Assembly: GCF_013371215.1 (NCBI RefSeq)
Contig: NZ_JABWMH010000001.1
Span: forward strand, 372,001 to 436,000
Length of the DNA stretch: 64,000 nucleotides
DNA from: Parasphingorhabdus flavimaris
GTDB lineage: Bacteria; Pseudomonadota; Alphaproteobacteria; Sphingomonadales; Sphingomonadaceae
Direction: 5' to 3'
Shown: positions 45,375 to 54,127 of the stretch, piece after piece
How the letters are laid out: each line of letters starts with the position of its first letter
Numbering within the stretch: the first letter of the stretch is position 1
The notes under the pieces: generated by a model
Database searches by the model: none
What the model saw: the letters and a program-made list of their open reading frames with translations, nothing else
What the model was told of the DNA's origin: nothing
Position numbers and translations under genes: made by a program

Positions 45375-47036
45375 TCAATCCAGCGGGATTTTGGCGGCTT
45401 CTTCAAAGACCTGATGCGGGACCTGCTGAATCGCGAGACTGCCGACATCCTCCAGCGGACCGATCAGACGGAACCCGTAGCGATCACAAAATTTCCTCAC
45501 CATGTCGGGCGGAGCCAGCCGGTCTTCGTCGCCGCTGATCACGGTGACAGGCACTTCCAGTTCGCGGCACCATTTCGACCAGTCACTGGCCGTCAGGATT
45601 GCCTGCTGCGCAGTCGATTCGTAGCCGTCTTCAAAGGTGCGCTTCATCGACCGTTGCATCAGGTCCGCGACATCGGCCCGGTTGAGCGTTTTCATGTCGG
45701 CATCGCTTTCGCCATAGATGCTGCGGAAATAGGCCATGCTCTTGCCGCGGCGGACCATGGTCGAGATGGCCGCGAAATAAAGCCGCACGAAAGATGGCGC
45801 GATCCGGGCCAGGCGCAGCGGCGCGCGGTAGCCCATGGCGAGATGCGAGAAATCATTGTCATCGCCGGCCGGCAAAATCGTACCCGCCATGACCAGTCCG
45901 CAAAAACGCTTCGGATGGGACCGGATTGCGGCCATCCCATATGGCGCGGCAACTCGCGCAGAAACGACGGAGCAGCTTGCGATCTCCAGCTGGTCCAGCA
46001 GATAGACCAGCCGTTCGACAAATTCGTCAACCACCGCAAGGCCGCTACTCTCCATTTTGCTTCCCGCGTAAAAGGGCAGCCAGGGGGCAATGACCCGCAA
46101 CCCCTGCTGGGCTGCGGCGTCCTGCTGGCGAGTGGTCAGATAGGCGCCATCGATTGTCGCGTGAAGATAAAGGACCGGCTTCCCGTCCGGATCGCCATAG
46201 ACTTCAAAGGGCAGATCGCCACCGTCCGGTAAAGTCAGCTTATGGCTTGAACGGGAGGAGGGCAGTTGCTGCTCCAGTGACTCCGCGGTCGCAAACGCAC
46301 TGCTGAAGCCAGCGTAGAGCGAGATAAGCTCGGTTTGCGAGCCGATGCCCAGTTTGCGGAGAAGGGCTTTGAGCTGGTTTCTCGCCGTCCCAATGGCCCG
46401 CTTGCGCTGCGCCGCAAATTCCATAACCGACAGGCCATTGACCAGATGTTCCGCAAGCTGCTCTTCGGTTGCTGTCAGCTCCAGAGACCGCGCAAAGGCA
46501 TTGCCGATCACATCATTCCATCGCAGGCGCATGACGCGAAAATCCAGTTCGGCATTGCTATCACCGGAAAGCTGGGCCGCAAAGAGCACGCCCCGGTCAT
46601 CGTCGCGGTCCGTGTACAGACGGACGATCGCGGGTCCAACGCTTCGGTCTTTGAGCAGCTTTTTCACCTGCGCATAAGCTTCGCCATCGACTCCGAACAG
46701 CCAGTCGGGGGCGGATCTTCCGCCATTCAGGTCAGCGCTTTTGAAAATCTCCTCGTCGACGTTCAGTACTGTCATCGATGTGCTGAGCGACAGGTGCGGC
46801 TGGGCCAGAAGACCGTTTGTTCCTTCAAGATCGCGGGCATAAGTAGAAAAATCATCGCCGACGCTGGGATCGATCTCGGTCAGCAACTCGGTAACATTGG
46901 CGAAATGGGGCTGGAGATCCTGTTCATTCTCGGCGCCCGGCTTCTCCAGCAGCGTCAATAATTTCATCAATCGTTCGGGCTCGGCCGCGATGGCATAGGC
47001 GTCGCGGATCAGCGGATCGAGAGAATCATTCGGCAT
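45375..47036 (-). CDS. LuxR-type HTH regulator fused to a degenerate alpha/beta-hydrolase domain
   Basis: A 553-residue fusion. Residues 1-180 form an unassigned, PAS-like N-terminal region. Residues about 185-250 (LTATEEQLAEHLVNGLSVMEFAAQRKRAIGTARNQLKALLRKLGIGSQTELISL) read as a LuxR/GerE helix-turn-helix. Residues about 265-553 are an alpha/beta-hydrolase fold (GKPVLYLHATIDG, then VTVISGDEDRLAPPD). The catalytic parts are altered. The nucleophile elbow is VVSARV (Ser359 kept, both flanking glycines lost), the acid Asp505 is present, and the position of the catalytic His holds Ser533 in DVGSLAIQQVPHQV. I infer a ligand-sensing pseudo-hydrolase controlling DNA binding. The HTH is internal, not C-terminal as in classical LuxR. 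Confidence 0.8.
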   Translation of the reverse strand: MPNDSLDPLIRDAYAIAAEPERLMKLLTLLEKPGAENEQDLQPHFANVTELLTEIDPSVGDDFSTYARDLEGTNGLLAQPHLSLSTSMTVLNVDEEIFKSADLNGGRSAPDWLFGVDGEAYAQVKKLLKDRSVGPAIVRLYTDRDDDRGVLFAAQLSGDSNAELDFRVMRLRWNDVIGNAFARSLELTATEEQLAEHLVNGLSVMEFAAQRKRAIGTARNQLKALLRKLGIGSQTELISLYAGFSSAFATAESLEQQLPSSRSSHKLTLPDGGDLPFEVYGDPDGKPVLYLHATIDGAYLTTRQQDAAAQQGLRVIAPWLPFYAGSKMESSGLAVVDEFVERLVYLLDQLEIASCSVVSARVAAPYGMAAIRSHPKRFCGLVMAGTILPAGDDNDFSHLAMGYRAPLRLARIAPSFVRLYFAAISTMVRRGKSMAYFRSIYGESDADMKTLNRADVADLMQRSMKRTFEDGYESTAQQAILTASDWSKWCRELEVPVTVISGDEDRLAPPDMVRKFCDRYGFRLIGPLEDVGSLAIQQVPHQVFEEAAKIPLD

Positions 47037-47318
47037 CGGTGCAGCCTATAGGAGGTTGCCACCGACGGGAAGTAACTCGGGGTGATTTTGACCTATTTTC
47101 GAGTTGGTTAGGAAGTGGGCCATGTTGCACTTCCGGGGGCGCCGATTTGCTCTAATTCCGCTTTTGGTTGTGTCTGCGCCTGTTTTTATCCAATGAGCTA
47201 TCGATCCGAAACCGAGGAACTGGCGTTTCGAGGTTATCCAGACAGACCGTGCGGCGGGCTATTGTCGCATCATTAGCAATGAGGCAACGGCGCCCGCCAC
47301 AGTCAGGGAGCACAGATT
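47037..47318. other. Divergent intergenic region with a spaced inverted repeat
   Basis: The 282 bases between the LuxR/hydrolase fusion and the BASS transporter hold AACTCG (47074-47079) facing CGAGTT (47100-47105), 20 bases apart, about 40 bases before the regulator start. No convincing -35/-10 pair or RNA was seen, nor a credible small gene. Confidence 0.3.
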
Positions 47319-48281
47319 TTGATCCATCGCCTCACCAATCTCTTTGCCCTGTGGACAATATTGGGGACAGCCTGGGCATGGTTTGTGCCCGATCATTTTC
47401 TCTGGGTCGTCGATGGCCGGTTCCGGCCGCTCGGCCAACCGCTGGTCAGCGTCATGCTTGGTCTGGTGATGCTCGGCATGGGACTGACATTGTCGTTCGA
47501 CGATTTCAGACGCGTTCTCAAAATCCCGCGCTGCGTCGCAACCGGCGTCATATTGCAGTTCACCGTGATGCCTTTCGCGGGCATTTTCCTCGCCACGATA
47601 TTCGGGCTAGAGACGGGCCTTGCGGTCGGCCTGATCCTGGTGGCCTGTTGCCCAGGCGGCACGGCGTCCAACGTCGTCGCCTATCTCGCCAATGCCAATC
47701 TCGCGCTGTCAGTGACGATGACCATGGCCTCGACGTTGATCGCGGTGATTGCCACTCCGCTGCTGACCGGCTGGCTCGCGGGAAAATATGTCGAGATCGA
47801 CCAGTGGAGCCTGTTCATCAACATGGTTTCGATCGTGCTTTTGCCGGTCATCGCCGGAGTGTTGTTCAACCGCTATTTGCCCAAAGTGACGGAAAAAATC
47901 GCGATCATTTCGCCGCTCGTTTCGGTGATCGTCGTCGTGTTGATCGTCGGCGGCATTATCGCCAACAGCAAGGCGCTGATCGAAGCGCATTTCGGTGTGC
48001 TGATGCTGGCGATCTTGCTGCTCCACGTCTTCGGTTTCGGGCTGGGCTATCTCATCACCAGGATGATGGGGCTCGGCGTAGCAGAGCAACGAACGATCAG
48101 CATCGAAGTCGGCATGCAGGCCAGCGGGCTTGGCTCCAGCCTGGCCTCGACGCCAACCTTTGCTGCCCAGTTCGCCAGTCCGATGCAGTCAGCACTGGCG
48201 CCGGTTCCGGCCGCCATATCCGCTGTCTATCATGTGGTTATCGGCAGTTTTCTGGCCGCAATCTGGCGACGCATCGATTGA
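47319..48281 (+). CDS. Bile acid:sodium symporter (BASS) family transporter
   Basis: Inner-membrane transporter of 320 residues with nine or ten helices. BASS signatures are LGLVMLGMGLTLSFDDFRRVL near residue 50, LVACCPGGTASNVVAYLANANLALSVTMT near residue 107 (the crossover motif with sodium-binding residues) and ISIEVGMQASGLGSSLAS near residue 262. Bacterial members carry bile acids, pyruvate, pantoate or other organic anions; the substrate is unknown. It starts with TTG at 47319, with GGGAG eight bases upstream. Divergent from the LuxR/hydrolase fusion across 282 bases, so it is a plausible target of that regulator (inference). Confidence 0.9.
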   Translation: MIHRLTNLFALWTILGTAWAWFVPDHFLWVVDGRFRPLGQPLVSVMLGLVMLGMGLTLSFDDFRRVLKIPRCVATGVILQFTVMPFAGIFLATIFGLETGLAVGLILVACCPGGTASNVVAYLANANLALSVTMTMASTLIAVIATPLLTGWLAGKYVEIDQWSLFINMVSIVLLPVIAGVLFNRYLPKVTEKIAIISPLVSVIVVVLIVGGIIANSKALIEAHFGVLMLAILLLHVFGFGLGYLITRMMGLGVAEQRTISIEVGMQASGLGSSLASTPTFAAQFASPMQSALAPVPAAISAVYHVVIGSFLAAIWRRID

Positions 48282-48290
48282 GGGCAGGTC

Positions 48291-48779
48291 CTAGAACCAG
48301 CGTCGGACATCGGCCTTGTAGGCGAGATATTCGTCGCCGAATTTCTTTGCCAGATAGCGTTCTTCGCGCGCGATTACCTGGGTGCGGATGACGAGGATCG
48401 TGACCGGCAGCAAGATGATCGCCCAGCTGCTGCGCAACCACAAGGCAAGGCCGAGATAGGCCAGCGCCATGCCAAGATACATCGGATTGCGGGTATAGCG
48501 GTAGATGCCCGAGCTGACGATCTGGTTGCTGTGTTTCCACGGTTCGAGATTATTGCCCAGTTGTCGGAAGCGGCTGGTACCCGCGAACATCACGAAAATA
48601 CCGGATAGGAGGGCAATGCCGCCGGCTGCCATGATCGTGGGAGATACCGGAATGAAGTCGGGTATCCGGCCGCTCAGCCGGTCGAGCAGCAATCCGGTCA
48701 GCAAAAAGCCGAGATAGACAAAGGGCGGTGGAAATCTGACCTGCGCGCTGTCTTCTTCGAGGCGGAAAAGTTTCATCAT
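48291..48779 (-). CDS. Isoprenylcysteine carboxyl methyltransferase (ICMT/PEMT-like) family protein
   Basis: Membrane methyltransferase-like protein of 162 residues with four hydrophobic helices. The C-terminal part carries the family signature GIYRYTRNPMYLGMALAYLGLALW and AREERYLAKKFGDEYLAYKADVRRW, where SAM and substrate bind. In bacteria these proteins methylate diverse lipids or are uncharacterised. The frame extends to 48968, but the family start fits the paired ATGs at 48779/48776; there is no clear ribosome site. It is convergent with the BASS gene, with nine bases between stops. Confidence 0.82.
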   Translation of the reverse strand: MMKLFRLEEDSAQVRFPPPFVYLGFLLTGLLLDRLSGRIPDFIPVSPTIMAAGGIALLSGIFVMFAGTSRFRQLGNNLEPWKHSNQIVSSGIYRYTRNPMYLGMALAYLGLALWLRSSWAIILLPVTILVIRTQVIAREERYLAKKFGDEYLAYKADVRRWF

Positions 48780-48991
48780 CAGTTGATGACAATATCGCAA
48801 AACCGCCGGGCAGGCAAACGCCGGGTAATGGCTGTTCTGTGCTCCCGACACATGGCGTAAACCGCGCTGTCCGGAGTTTCCGGTCCATTTAATTGCGGAG
48901 ATTCCGGCCATAATGCTGGCATTCCCGTTCCATCGTCGGCAATAAGCCAGCAAATTTGCGCTCGCCATTATTCTTCAGAAAGCATGATAAT

Positions 48992-49807
48992 ATGAAAATC
49001 GACAGCAGCACTGTAGCCTTCATTACCGGCGGAGCAGCGGGAATCGGGCTGGGGATCGCCCGGGCTTTTGCCAAGCGCGGAGCGCAGCTGATGCTCGCGG
49101 ATATCGACCAGTCCGCCCTCGACGTCGCCGCAGAAACGCTTCGTGCCGAAGGCGCCGACGTGGCCACCGTGGTCTGCAATGTCGCGGACGAAGCGCAAAT
49201 GCGCGCAGCGGCACAGGCGACTATCGACCGATTCGGAAAAGTCCATATCGTCGTCAATAATGCAGGCGTCGCGCTGGGCGGGATGACCGGCGAGATCGAT
49301 TTGAAAGACTGGCGCTGGATTGTCGACATCAACCTGATGGGCGTGGTGCACGGCGTCGAAATATTCACGCCGCTGATCAAGAGCCACGGCGAGGGTGGCC
49401 ATTTCATCAATACCGCATCGCTGGCAGGACATATTGCCGGTCCCGGCATGGCCCCCTATCACGCGACGAAATTTGCGGTTGTTGGCTATTCCGAAGCGAT
49501 GCAGCAGGAACTGGCTCCCGCCGATATCGGCGTCAGTGTGCTCTGCCCGGCATGGGTCAAGACCAATATCCATCGCAGCGGCTTCAACAAGCCGACCGGG
49601 GGAGGCGACGAAGCAGATCCGCGATTCAAGGAAATGACCAAGGTCATCGAGGGCGGTATCGATCCCGCCGATCTTGGCGAATGGGCGGCGACTTGTGTCG
49701 AAACCAAGCGGCTGTATATTTTCTCCCATCCGGAGTTCGCTGTCGGAATCGATATGCGCTATGCCGCCGTGAAGGCCGATTACGACGCGGTTCCGTTCGG
49801 CAAATAA
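48992..49807 (+). CDS. Short-chain dehydrogenase/reductase
   Basis: NAD(P)-dependent oxidoreductase of the classical SDR family, 271 residues. It has the cofactor motif TGGAAGIGLGIARAF (TGxxxGIG), D at the end of strand 2 (LADIDQSAL, which favours NAD over NADP), NNAG in VVNNAGVALGG, the catalytic Ser in NTASLAG, YHATK (Tyr and Lys) and the PAWVKTNI loop. The substrate is unknown. ATG 48992 (MKIDSSTVAF) gives the usual start; the frame is open to 48956. A DUF938 gene follows 19 bases later. Confidence 0.9.
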   Translation: MKIDSSTVAFITGGAAGIGLGIARAFAKRGAQLMLADIDQSALDVAAETLRAEGADVATVVCNVADEAQMRAAAQATIDRFGKVHIVVNNAGVALGGMTGEIDLKDWRWIVDINLMGVVHGVEIFTPLIKSHGEGGHFINTASLAGHIAGPGMAPYHATKFAVVGYSEAMQQELAPADIGVSVLCPAWVKTNIHRSGFNKPTGGGDEADPRFKEMTKVIEGGIDPADLGEWAATCVETKRLYIFSHPEFAVGIDMRYAAVKADYDAVPFGK

Positions 49808-49826
49808 CGACAAGATACAGGTGATT

Positions 49827-50471
49827 ATGATGGCTGATTCGAAACCCTGGCTCGTCGACGAGGCTTCATCTGCCGAGCAACGCCACGCTCCGGCAACTAT
49901 GCGCAACCGCGATGCAATCGTGGAGATATTGCGCGATATCCTGCCGGATACCGGGACCATCCTGGAAATCGCCAGCGGGACCGGGGAACATGCCGTTTAT
50001 TTCGGCCAGCAATTTGCCGACCTTATCTTTCAGCCCAGCGACCCCGATCCCGAATGTTGCCAGTCGATCGCCGCGTGGACAAAGCGCGAAGCCATGGCCA
50101 ATATTCTGCCGCCCAAGCAGCTCGACGCGCAGGCGCCCGAGTGGGATGTGCCGCAACCGGCGGCGATTCTGTGCATCAACATGGTTCACATCAGCCCGTG
50201 GGAATCCAGCATCGGCCTGATGGACAAGGCCGGCAAGCTGCTTGAACCGGGCGCCCCGCTATATCTCTACGGTCCCTATTTGCGAAAAGATGTGGAAACC
50301 GCACAAGGCAATCTCGACTTCGAGCGGAGCCTCAAAAGCCGCGACCTGCGATGGGGACTGCGCAATGTTGAGGATATGGATGCGCTGGCGGCACGCAACG
50401 GCTTCGTTCGCGAGAGCCTGATCGAGATGCCAGCCAACAATATTTCTTTGATTTATAGGAAACAGGCCTAA
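49827..50471 (+). CDS. DUF938 family SAM-dependent methyltransferase-like protein
   Basis: A protein of 214 residues with the DUF938 pattern: an N terminus ending in RHAPATMRNRDAIVEIL, motif I ILEIASGTGEHAVYFG, FQPSDPDPECCQSIAAW, then AILCINMVHISPWESSIGLM and GPYLRKDVETAQGNLDFERSLKSRDLRWGLRNVEDMDALA. The Gly-rich loop indicates SAM binding. Known family members lack an assigned role in most bacteria. ATGs at 49827 and 49830 follow a CAGGTG. The stop codon coincides with the left edge of a palindromic element. Confidence 0.85.
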   Translation: MMADSKPWLVDEASSAEQRHAPATMRNRDAIVEILRDILPDTGTILEIASGTGEHAVYFGQQFADLIFQPSDPDPECCQSIAAWTKREAMANILPPKQLDAQAPEWDVPQPAAILCINMVHISPWESSIGLMDKAGKLLEPGAPLYLYGPYLRKDVETAQGNLDFERSLKSRDLRWGLRNVEDMDALAARNGFVRESLIEMPANNISLIYRKQA

Positions 50472-50633
50472 GCCTCTCCTTTTCAAAGGAGGGGTTGGGG
50501 TGGTTTCTCTCCGCGGAGAAACGCTCTCTGGTCTTTTGCCTGATTGCCGGCTGGCCGCCATTCACTGAAGCGAGCGATGCTTGCGCATCGCCACCACCCC
50601 CACCCCAACCCCTCCTCTAAAGAGGAGGGGCTT
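50470..50633. repeat. Palindromic intergenic element, family 3, second copy (about 164 bp)
   Basis: Left end AAGCCTCTCCTTTTCAAAGG and right end AGAGGAGGGGCTT are inverted copies, with inner GGGGTTGGGGTGG facing CCACCCCCACCCCAACCCC. In the middle CGATGCTTGCGCATCG forms another hairpin. Same family as 40957-41072, but about 48 bases longer. It starts inside the DUF938 stop codon and ends 82 bases before the acyl-CoA ligase. Confidence 0.8.
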
Positions 50634-50715
50634 AAAATCCTTCTCCGAACCATCCCCCTTGCCATGCCTTAATCGCGCGATTAACAGGGCGTGATAAACA
50701 TATAGGAGCGGGCTA

Positions 50716-52290
50716 ATGACAGAGACACGGCACTGCATGGGGTCTTCCATCGCCCATTGGGCTGCGGAGACGCCGGACAATATCGCGATTGACGATCCGG
50801 ACGGTTTGGTCAGCTATGCCGAACTGGACAAGCGGGTCACCGAATATGCCCAGGCCTTTTCCGGCGCAGGCCTTTCCAGGGGTGATCGCATCTGCTGGCT
50901 GGGCAAGAATAGCGGTCTCTATTTCACTCTGTTCGCCGCTGCCACTCGCGCCGGTATGGTGATCGCGCCGATCGGCTGGCGTCTCGCCGCGCCGGAAGTT
51001 GCCTATGTATTGAAAGACACGCGGGCGCCGCTGCTGATCTGCGAACCGGAATTTGCCGAAACCGCCAAAAAGGCCGTGGAAGAAGCACCGGACACCAGGA
51101 CCATTATCTGCACCAAGACCGGCACCGATCTGCCGGACCTCGCCGATTTTGTCGCCAGTACAACGCCCGGTGATCTACCCGAATGCGATCCTGCCGAAGG
51201 CGTGCTGCAACTTTACACCTCCGGCACCACCGGCAATCCCAAGGGCGCTGTGCTGACCAGCAACAATCTGTTCCAGCTGCGGCCGCTGATCGAGGACAGG
51301 CCGGAATTTGCCTGGACCAACCTGAAGCCGGGCGACAGTACGCTGGCGGTCATGCCCTGTGCCCATATCGCCGGTTCCGGTATCGGTCCGATTGCCTTTT
51401 ACAACGGTGCGACGATGATGGTGATTCCCGAATTCCATCCCGATCATGTGCTCGATTGCATCGACAAGGGGCTGAACCAGTTTTTCCTCGTGCCGACCGC
51501 GCTGCAGATGCTCGTCAACTGGCCGCGTGCCAAGGATACCGACTTTTCCAGCGTCCGCGCGGTCACCTACGGCGCCGCGCCGATCCCGCTGGAGCTGCTG
51601 CGCCAATGTATCCAGACCATGCCGCAGGCTTTGTTCTGCCAGCAATATGGCATGACCGAAACCACCGGCACCGTCTGCATATTGCCGCCGGAGGATCACG
51701 ATCCGAATGGCAATGAACGGATGCGCGGCATCGGCATTCCCTTGCCCGGCGTCGAATTGAAGATCGTCGACGAAAAACGGCAGGAAGTCCCGCCCGGAAC
51801 GATCGGCGAAATCGCCACGCGATCCGGCCTCAACATGCTGCATTATTACGATAATCCGGAGAAGACCGCCGAGACGGTCGACGCCGACGGCTGGCTCTAT
51901 ACCGGCGATGCGGCAGTGATGGACGAGGACGGCTATTTCTACATCAAGGACCGGGTCAAGGACATGATCATCTCGGGCGGCGAGAATGTCTATCCGGCGG
52001 AAGTCGAGAATGCGATTTTCGGCCACCCGCAGGTCAACGAAGTCGCGGTCATCGGCATCCCCGATGCCAAATGGGGCGAAGCGGTCAAGGCGGTCGTTTC
52101 GCCCAAGCCGGGCGTCACCGAGATCGACACCGACAGCATCATTGCCTGGGCCAAAGAACGCATCGCGGGCTTCAAGGTCCCCAAAACGGTCGACGTGATC
52201 GCCGACTTGCCGAGAAATGCCTCGGGCAAGATATTGCGCCGGGAATTGCGCGCGCCTTATTGGGAAGGCAATGATCGCGGAGTGAACTGA
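50716..52290 (+). CDS. AMP-forming acyl-CoA synthetase/ligase
   Basis: ATP-dependent acyl-CoA ligase of the ANL superfamily, 524 residues. It has the P-loop LYTSGTTGNPKGAVLTSNN near residue 172, QQYGMTETTGTVCILPP near residue 312, YTGDAAVMDEDGYFYIKDRVKDMIISGGENVYPAEVE (with the hinge Asp/Lys region), and the catalytic Lys in PRNASGKILRREL near the end. The type resembles fatty-acid and steroid side-chain CoA ligases, but the acid used is unknown. A PaaI-like thioesterase follows, suggesting an acyl-CoA catabolic pair. Confidence 0.92.
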   Translation: MTETRHCMGSSIAHWAAETPDNIAIDDPDGLVSYAELDKRVTEYAQAFSGAGLSRGDRICWLGKNSGLYFTLFAAATRAGMVIAPIGWRLAAPEVAYVLKDTRAPLLICEPEFAETAKKAVEEAPDTRTIICTKTGTDLPDLADFVASTTPGDLPECDPAEGVLQLYTSGTTGNPKGAVLTSNNLFQLRPLIEDRPEFAWTNLKPGDSTLAVMPCAHIAGSGIGPIAFYNGATMMVIPEFHPDHVLDCIDKGLNQFFLVPTALQMLVNWPRAKDTDFSSVRAVTYGAAPIPLELLRQCIQTMPQALFCQQYGMTETTGTVCILPPEDHDPNGNERMRGIGIPLPGVELKIVDEKRQEVPPGTIGEIATRSGLNMLHYYDNPEKTAETVDADGWLYTGDAAVMDEDGYFYIKDRVKDMIISGGENVYPAEVENAIFGHPQVNEVAVIGIPDAKWGEAVKAVVSPKPGVTEIDTDSIIAWAKERIAGFKVPKTVDVIADLPRNASGKILRRELRAPYWEGNDRGVN

Positions 52291-52420
52291 GGAGGCGCCT
52301 GCAAGCTGGGCGGCAACCAATGCCGGCTTCGGGCGAACGCTCTTGGCCGATCGACGTCATGATTCAATCTTATTCAGGACAATGGAGCGTCGTCAGAAAC
52401 GACCGGCGCGGAATATATTT

Positions 52421-52846
52421 ATGAAAAACAAAGAACAAATAATAGCAGAGAGTAATCAACACAGCCCCAAGTTCATCCGCTTGATGGGCGGGAAGCTGGT
52501 CGATGTCGATACTGAGAAATGCGCCTGTACGTTCGAATTCGATATCGGGACAGACTATTGCCATTCGATAGACATCGTCCAGGGCGGCTTCGTTACCGCC
52601 ATGCTCGATGCAGCCATGAGCCACGCGATGTTCTTGCACGATCCCGATATTGTCGGCCTGTCCTCGCTGGAAATAAAGACCTCATATCTGGAACCAACCC
52701 GGGCTGGAAAGTTGCGGGTTGAAGGCTGGGCGATCAAGCAAGGCTATAAAATCGTCTTCATGGAAGGCCATGTTTACAACGAGGATGGTATTTTGACGGC
52801 GACCGCCAGCACGGTCAGCAAAATATCCCGCGCGCCCGCCGGCTGA
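52421..52846 (+). CDS. PaaI-type hotdog-fold thioesterase
   Basis: Acyl-CoA thioesterase-like protein of 141 residues with the hotdog fold: FEFDIGTDYCHSIDIVQGGFVTAMLDAAMSHAM (the H-x-x-x-x-QGG-x-x-x-x-x-x-D helix that carries the active Asp) and LSSLEIKTSYLEPTRAGKLRVEGWAIKQG. GGAA about nine bases before ATG 52421 supports this start; the frame is open to 52343, with another ATG at 52382. It is 130 bases after the acyl-CoA ligase and probably works on related CoA esters. Confidence 0.87.
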   Translation: MKNKEQIIAESNQHSPKFIRLMGGKLVDVDTEKCACTFEFDIGTDYCHSIDIVQGGFVTAMLDAAMSHAMFLHDPDIVGLSSLEIKTSYLEPTRAGKLRVEGWAIKQGYKIVFMEGHVYNEDGILTATASTVSKISRAPAG

Positions 52847-52908
52847 GCCATTCTGGAGATATCCAATCTACGGCACGGCAATCTCGGCATGGAGGGAATC
52901 GCCGTGGA

Positions 52909-53820
52909 TCAGACGAATTCCGTTGACCGCATCAGGTTTCGCGGATCGCTGGCGGCTTCGTTCAGGAGCCAATCGCCAAACCAGCGGATCGCACGCCTGC
53001 TGCCCGATGCATTTTTGATCGCGAGAAAATAGCTGTAAGGAGTCTCGGCGCTTTCGCCGAAGGGGCGAACCAGTCCGGATGTTCCGGATTTGAAATTGAC
53101 CATGTCTTCGAGCACCAGAGCTATCCCCAGACCGTTTTGTGCCGCTGAAACAAGCAACGGGCCATTGTCATAATATTCGATCTTGCTGGAAGGCAGCGTA
53201 TCGAAACCGACCGTCTTCAGCCAGTTGGGCAAAATCTCCGGCAAGGCCCGGTGGATCAGAAGCGGCTGTTCCAGCAAGGCGCGTTTTAGTCCGGAGCGCG
53301 TGTCGACCAGACCCGGTGCGGTGATCGCGAAGGCACGCTGCGGGCGCAGCTCGTGCATTTCAATCTGATGCTCGTTCTTGTTGGCAAACAGGATGATGGC
53401 ATCAAGGCTCATGCCCAGTTTCGCCATAGGTGAGCCGGAGCTGTCGAGTGTCAGCTCGACTTCGGGATGTTCCGTTCTGAAATGCTGTATTCGCGGCATC
53501 AGCCAGGCGGTTGCGAAGGACGGGGGCACGCCCACGGTGATCTTGAATTGTTTTTCCTCGCGCAATTCTTCCAGAAGCAGCCCGAGCTTCTCGAACACAG
53601 GCTCGGTACCGACCAGCAGACGCTCCCCGGTCGGGGTGAGCTGAAACTCATGATGGCGCCGTTCGAAAAGCGGCTGGCCGACATAGGTTTCCAGATTCTG
53701 GATGCGGCGGCTCAATGCCGACGGGGAAAGATTCAGATCAGCCGCAGCGGCGCGGAGCGTGCCGCTCCGTGCTGTGGCTAGAAAAGCTTCGAGGGCACCG
53801 GTCGGGGGAAGCCTGCGCAT
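52909..53820 (-). CDS. LysR-family transcriptional regulator
   Basis: Regulator of 303 residues. Its N-terminal winged HTH (LPPTGALEAFLATARSGTLRAAAADLNLSPSALSRRIQNLETYVGQPLFERRHHEFQLTPTGERLL) is typical of LysR and resembles the GcvA-like group. A periplasmic-binding-protein-like effector domain follows (QFKITVGVPPSFATAWLMPRIQHFRTEHPEVELTLD). The inducer and targets are unknown. It is convergent with the thioesterase and divergent from the UrcA gene, either of which could be regulated. Codon use is like the neighbours. Confidence 0.92.
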   Translation of the reverse strand: MRRLPPTGALEAFLATARSGTLRAAAADLNLSPSALSRRIQNLETYVGQPLFERRHHEFQLTPTGERLLVGTEPVFEKLGLLLEELREEKQFKITVGVPPSFATAWLMPRIQHFRTEHPEVELTLDSSGSPMAKLGMSLDAIILFANKNEHQIEMHELRPQRAFAITAPGLVDTRSGLKRALLEQPLLIHRALPEILPNWLKTVGFDTLPSSKIEYYDNGPLLVSAAQNGLGIALVLEDMVNFKSGTSGLVRPFGESAETPYSYFLAIKNASGSRRAIRWFGDWLLNEAASDPRNLMRSTEFV

Positions 53821-54127
53821 TGTTACTCCTGATACACGTTACGACAGCATGATCCTTCATCAGGGACCCGATCCCTTGAAGGGGTGAATCCGGATCAGTT
53901 CGGCGCTGTGTCGCGACACTAGTCGATTTTATGCTGCAATGCACCAATTTCTTGAAAAAGCCTTGACGTCCGATTTTTTCAATCTTGGGCGATCTCCTCA
54001 ACTGTCTGAATATACAAGTAAAATTGTAGAACTGCAAAGAATGCAACGGCCCGTGTGCAGGCTGCGATGGTGCTTTTTATGCGGATCGATAATGCTGCAA
54101 CGCACAAATTCAGAAGGGAATTGCACT
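53821..54127. other. Intergenic region between the LysR regulator and the UrcA-family gene
   Basis: About 300 bases, noticeably AT-richer than the flanks. It contains TTGAAAAA (53952-53959) facing TTTTTCAA (53975-53982) with 15 bases between, a dyad that could be a regulator site, and TTGACG at 53963. No convincing -10 is at the right distance and no small gene was accepted. Confidence 0.35.

Noticed and set aside
47168-48391. 407-residue plus-strand frame overlapping the BASS transporter
   Set aside because: Lies in another frame of a clear membrane transporter and has Arg/Asp/His-rich shadow composition.
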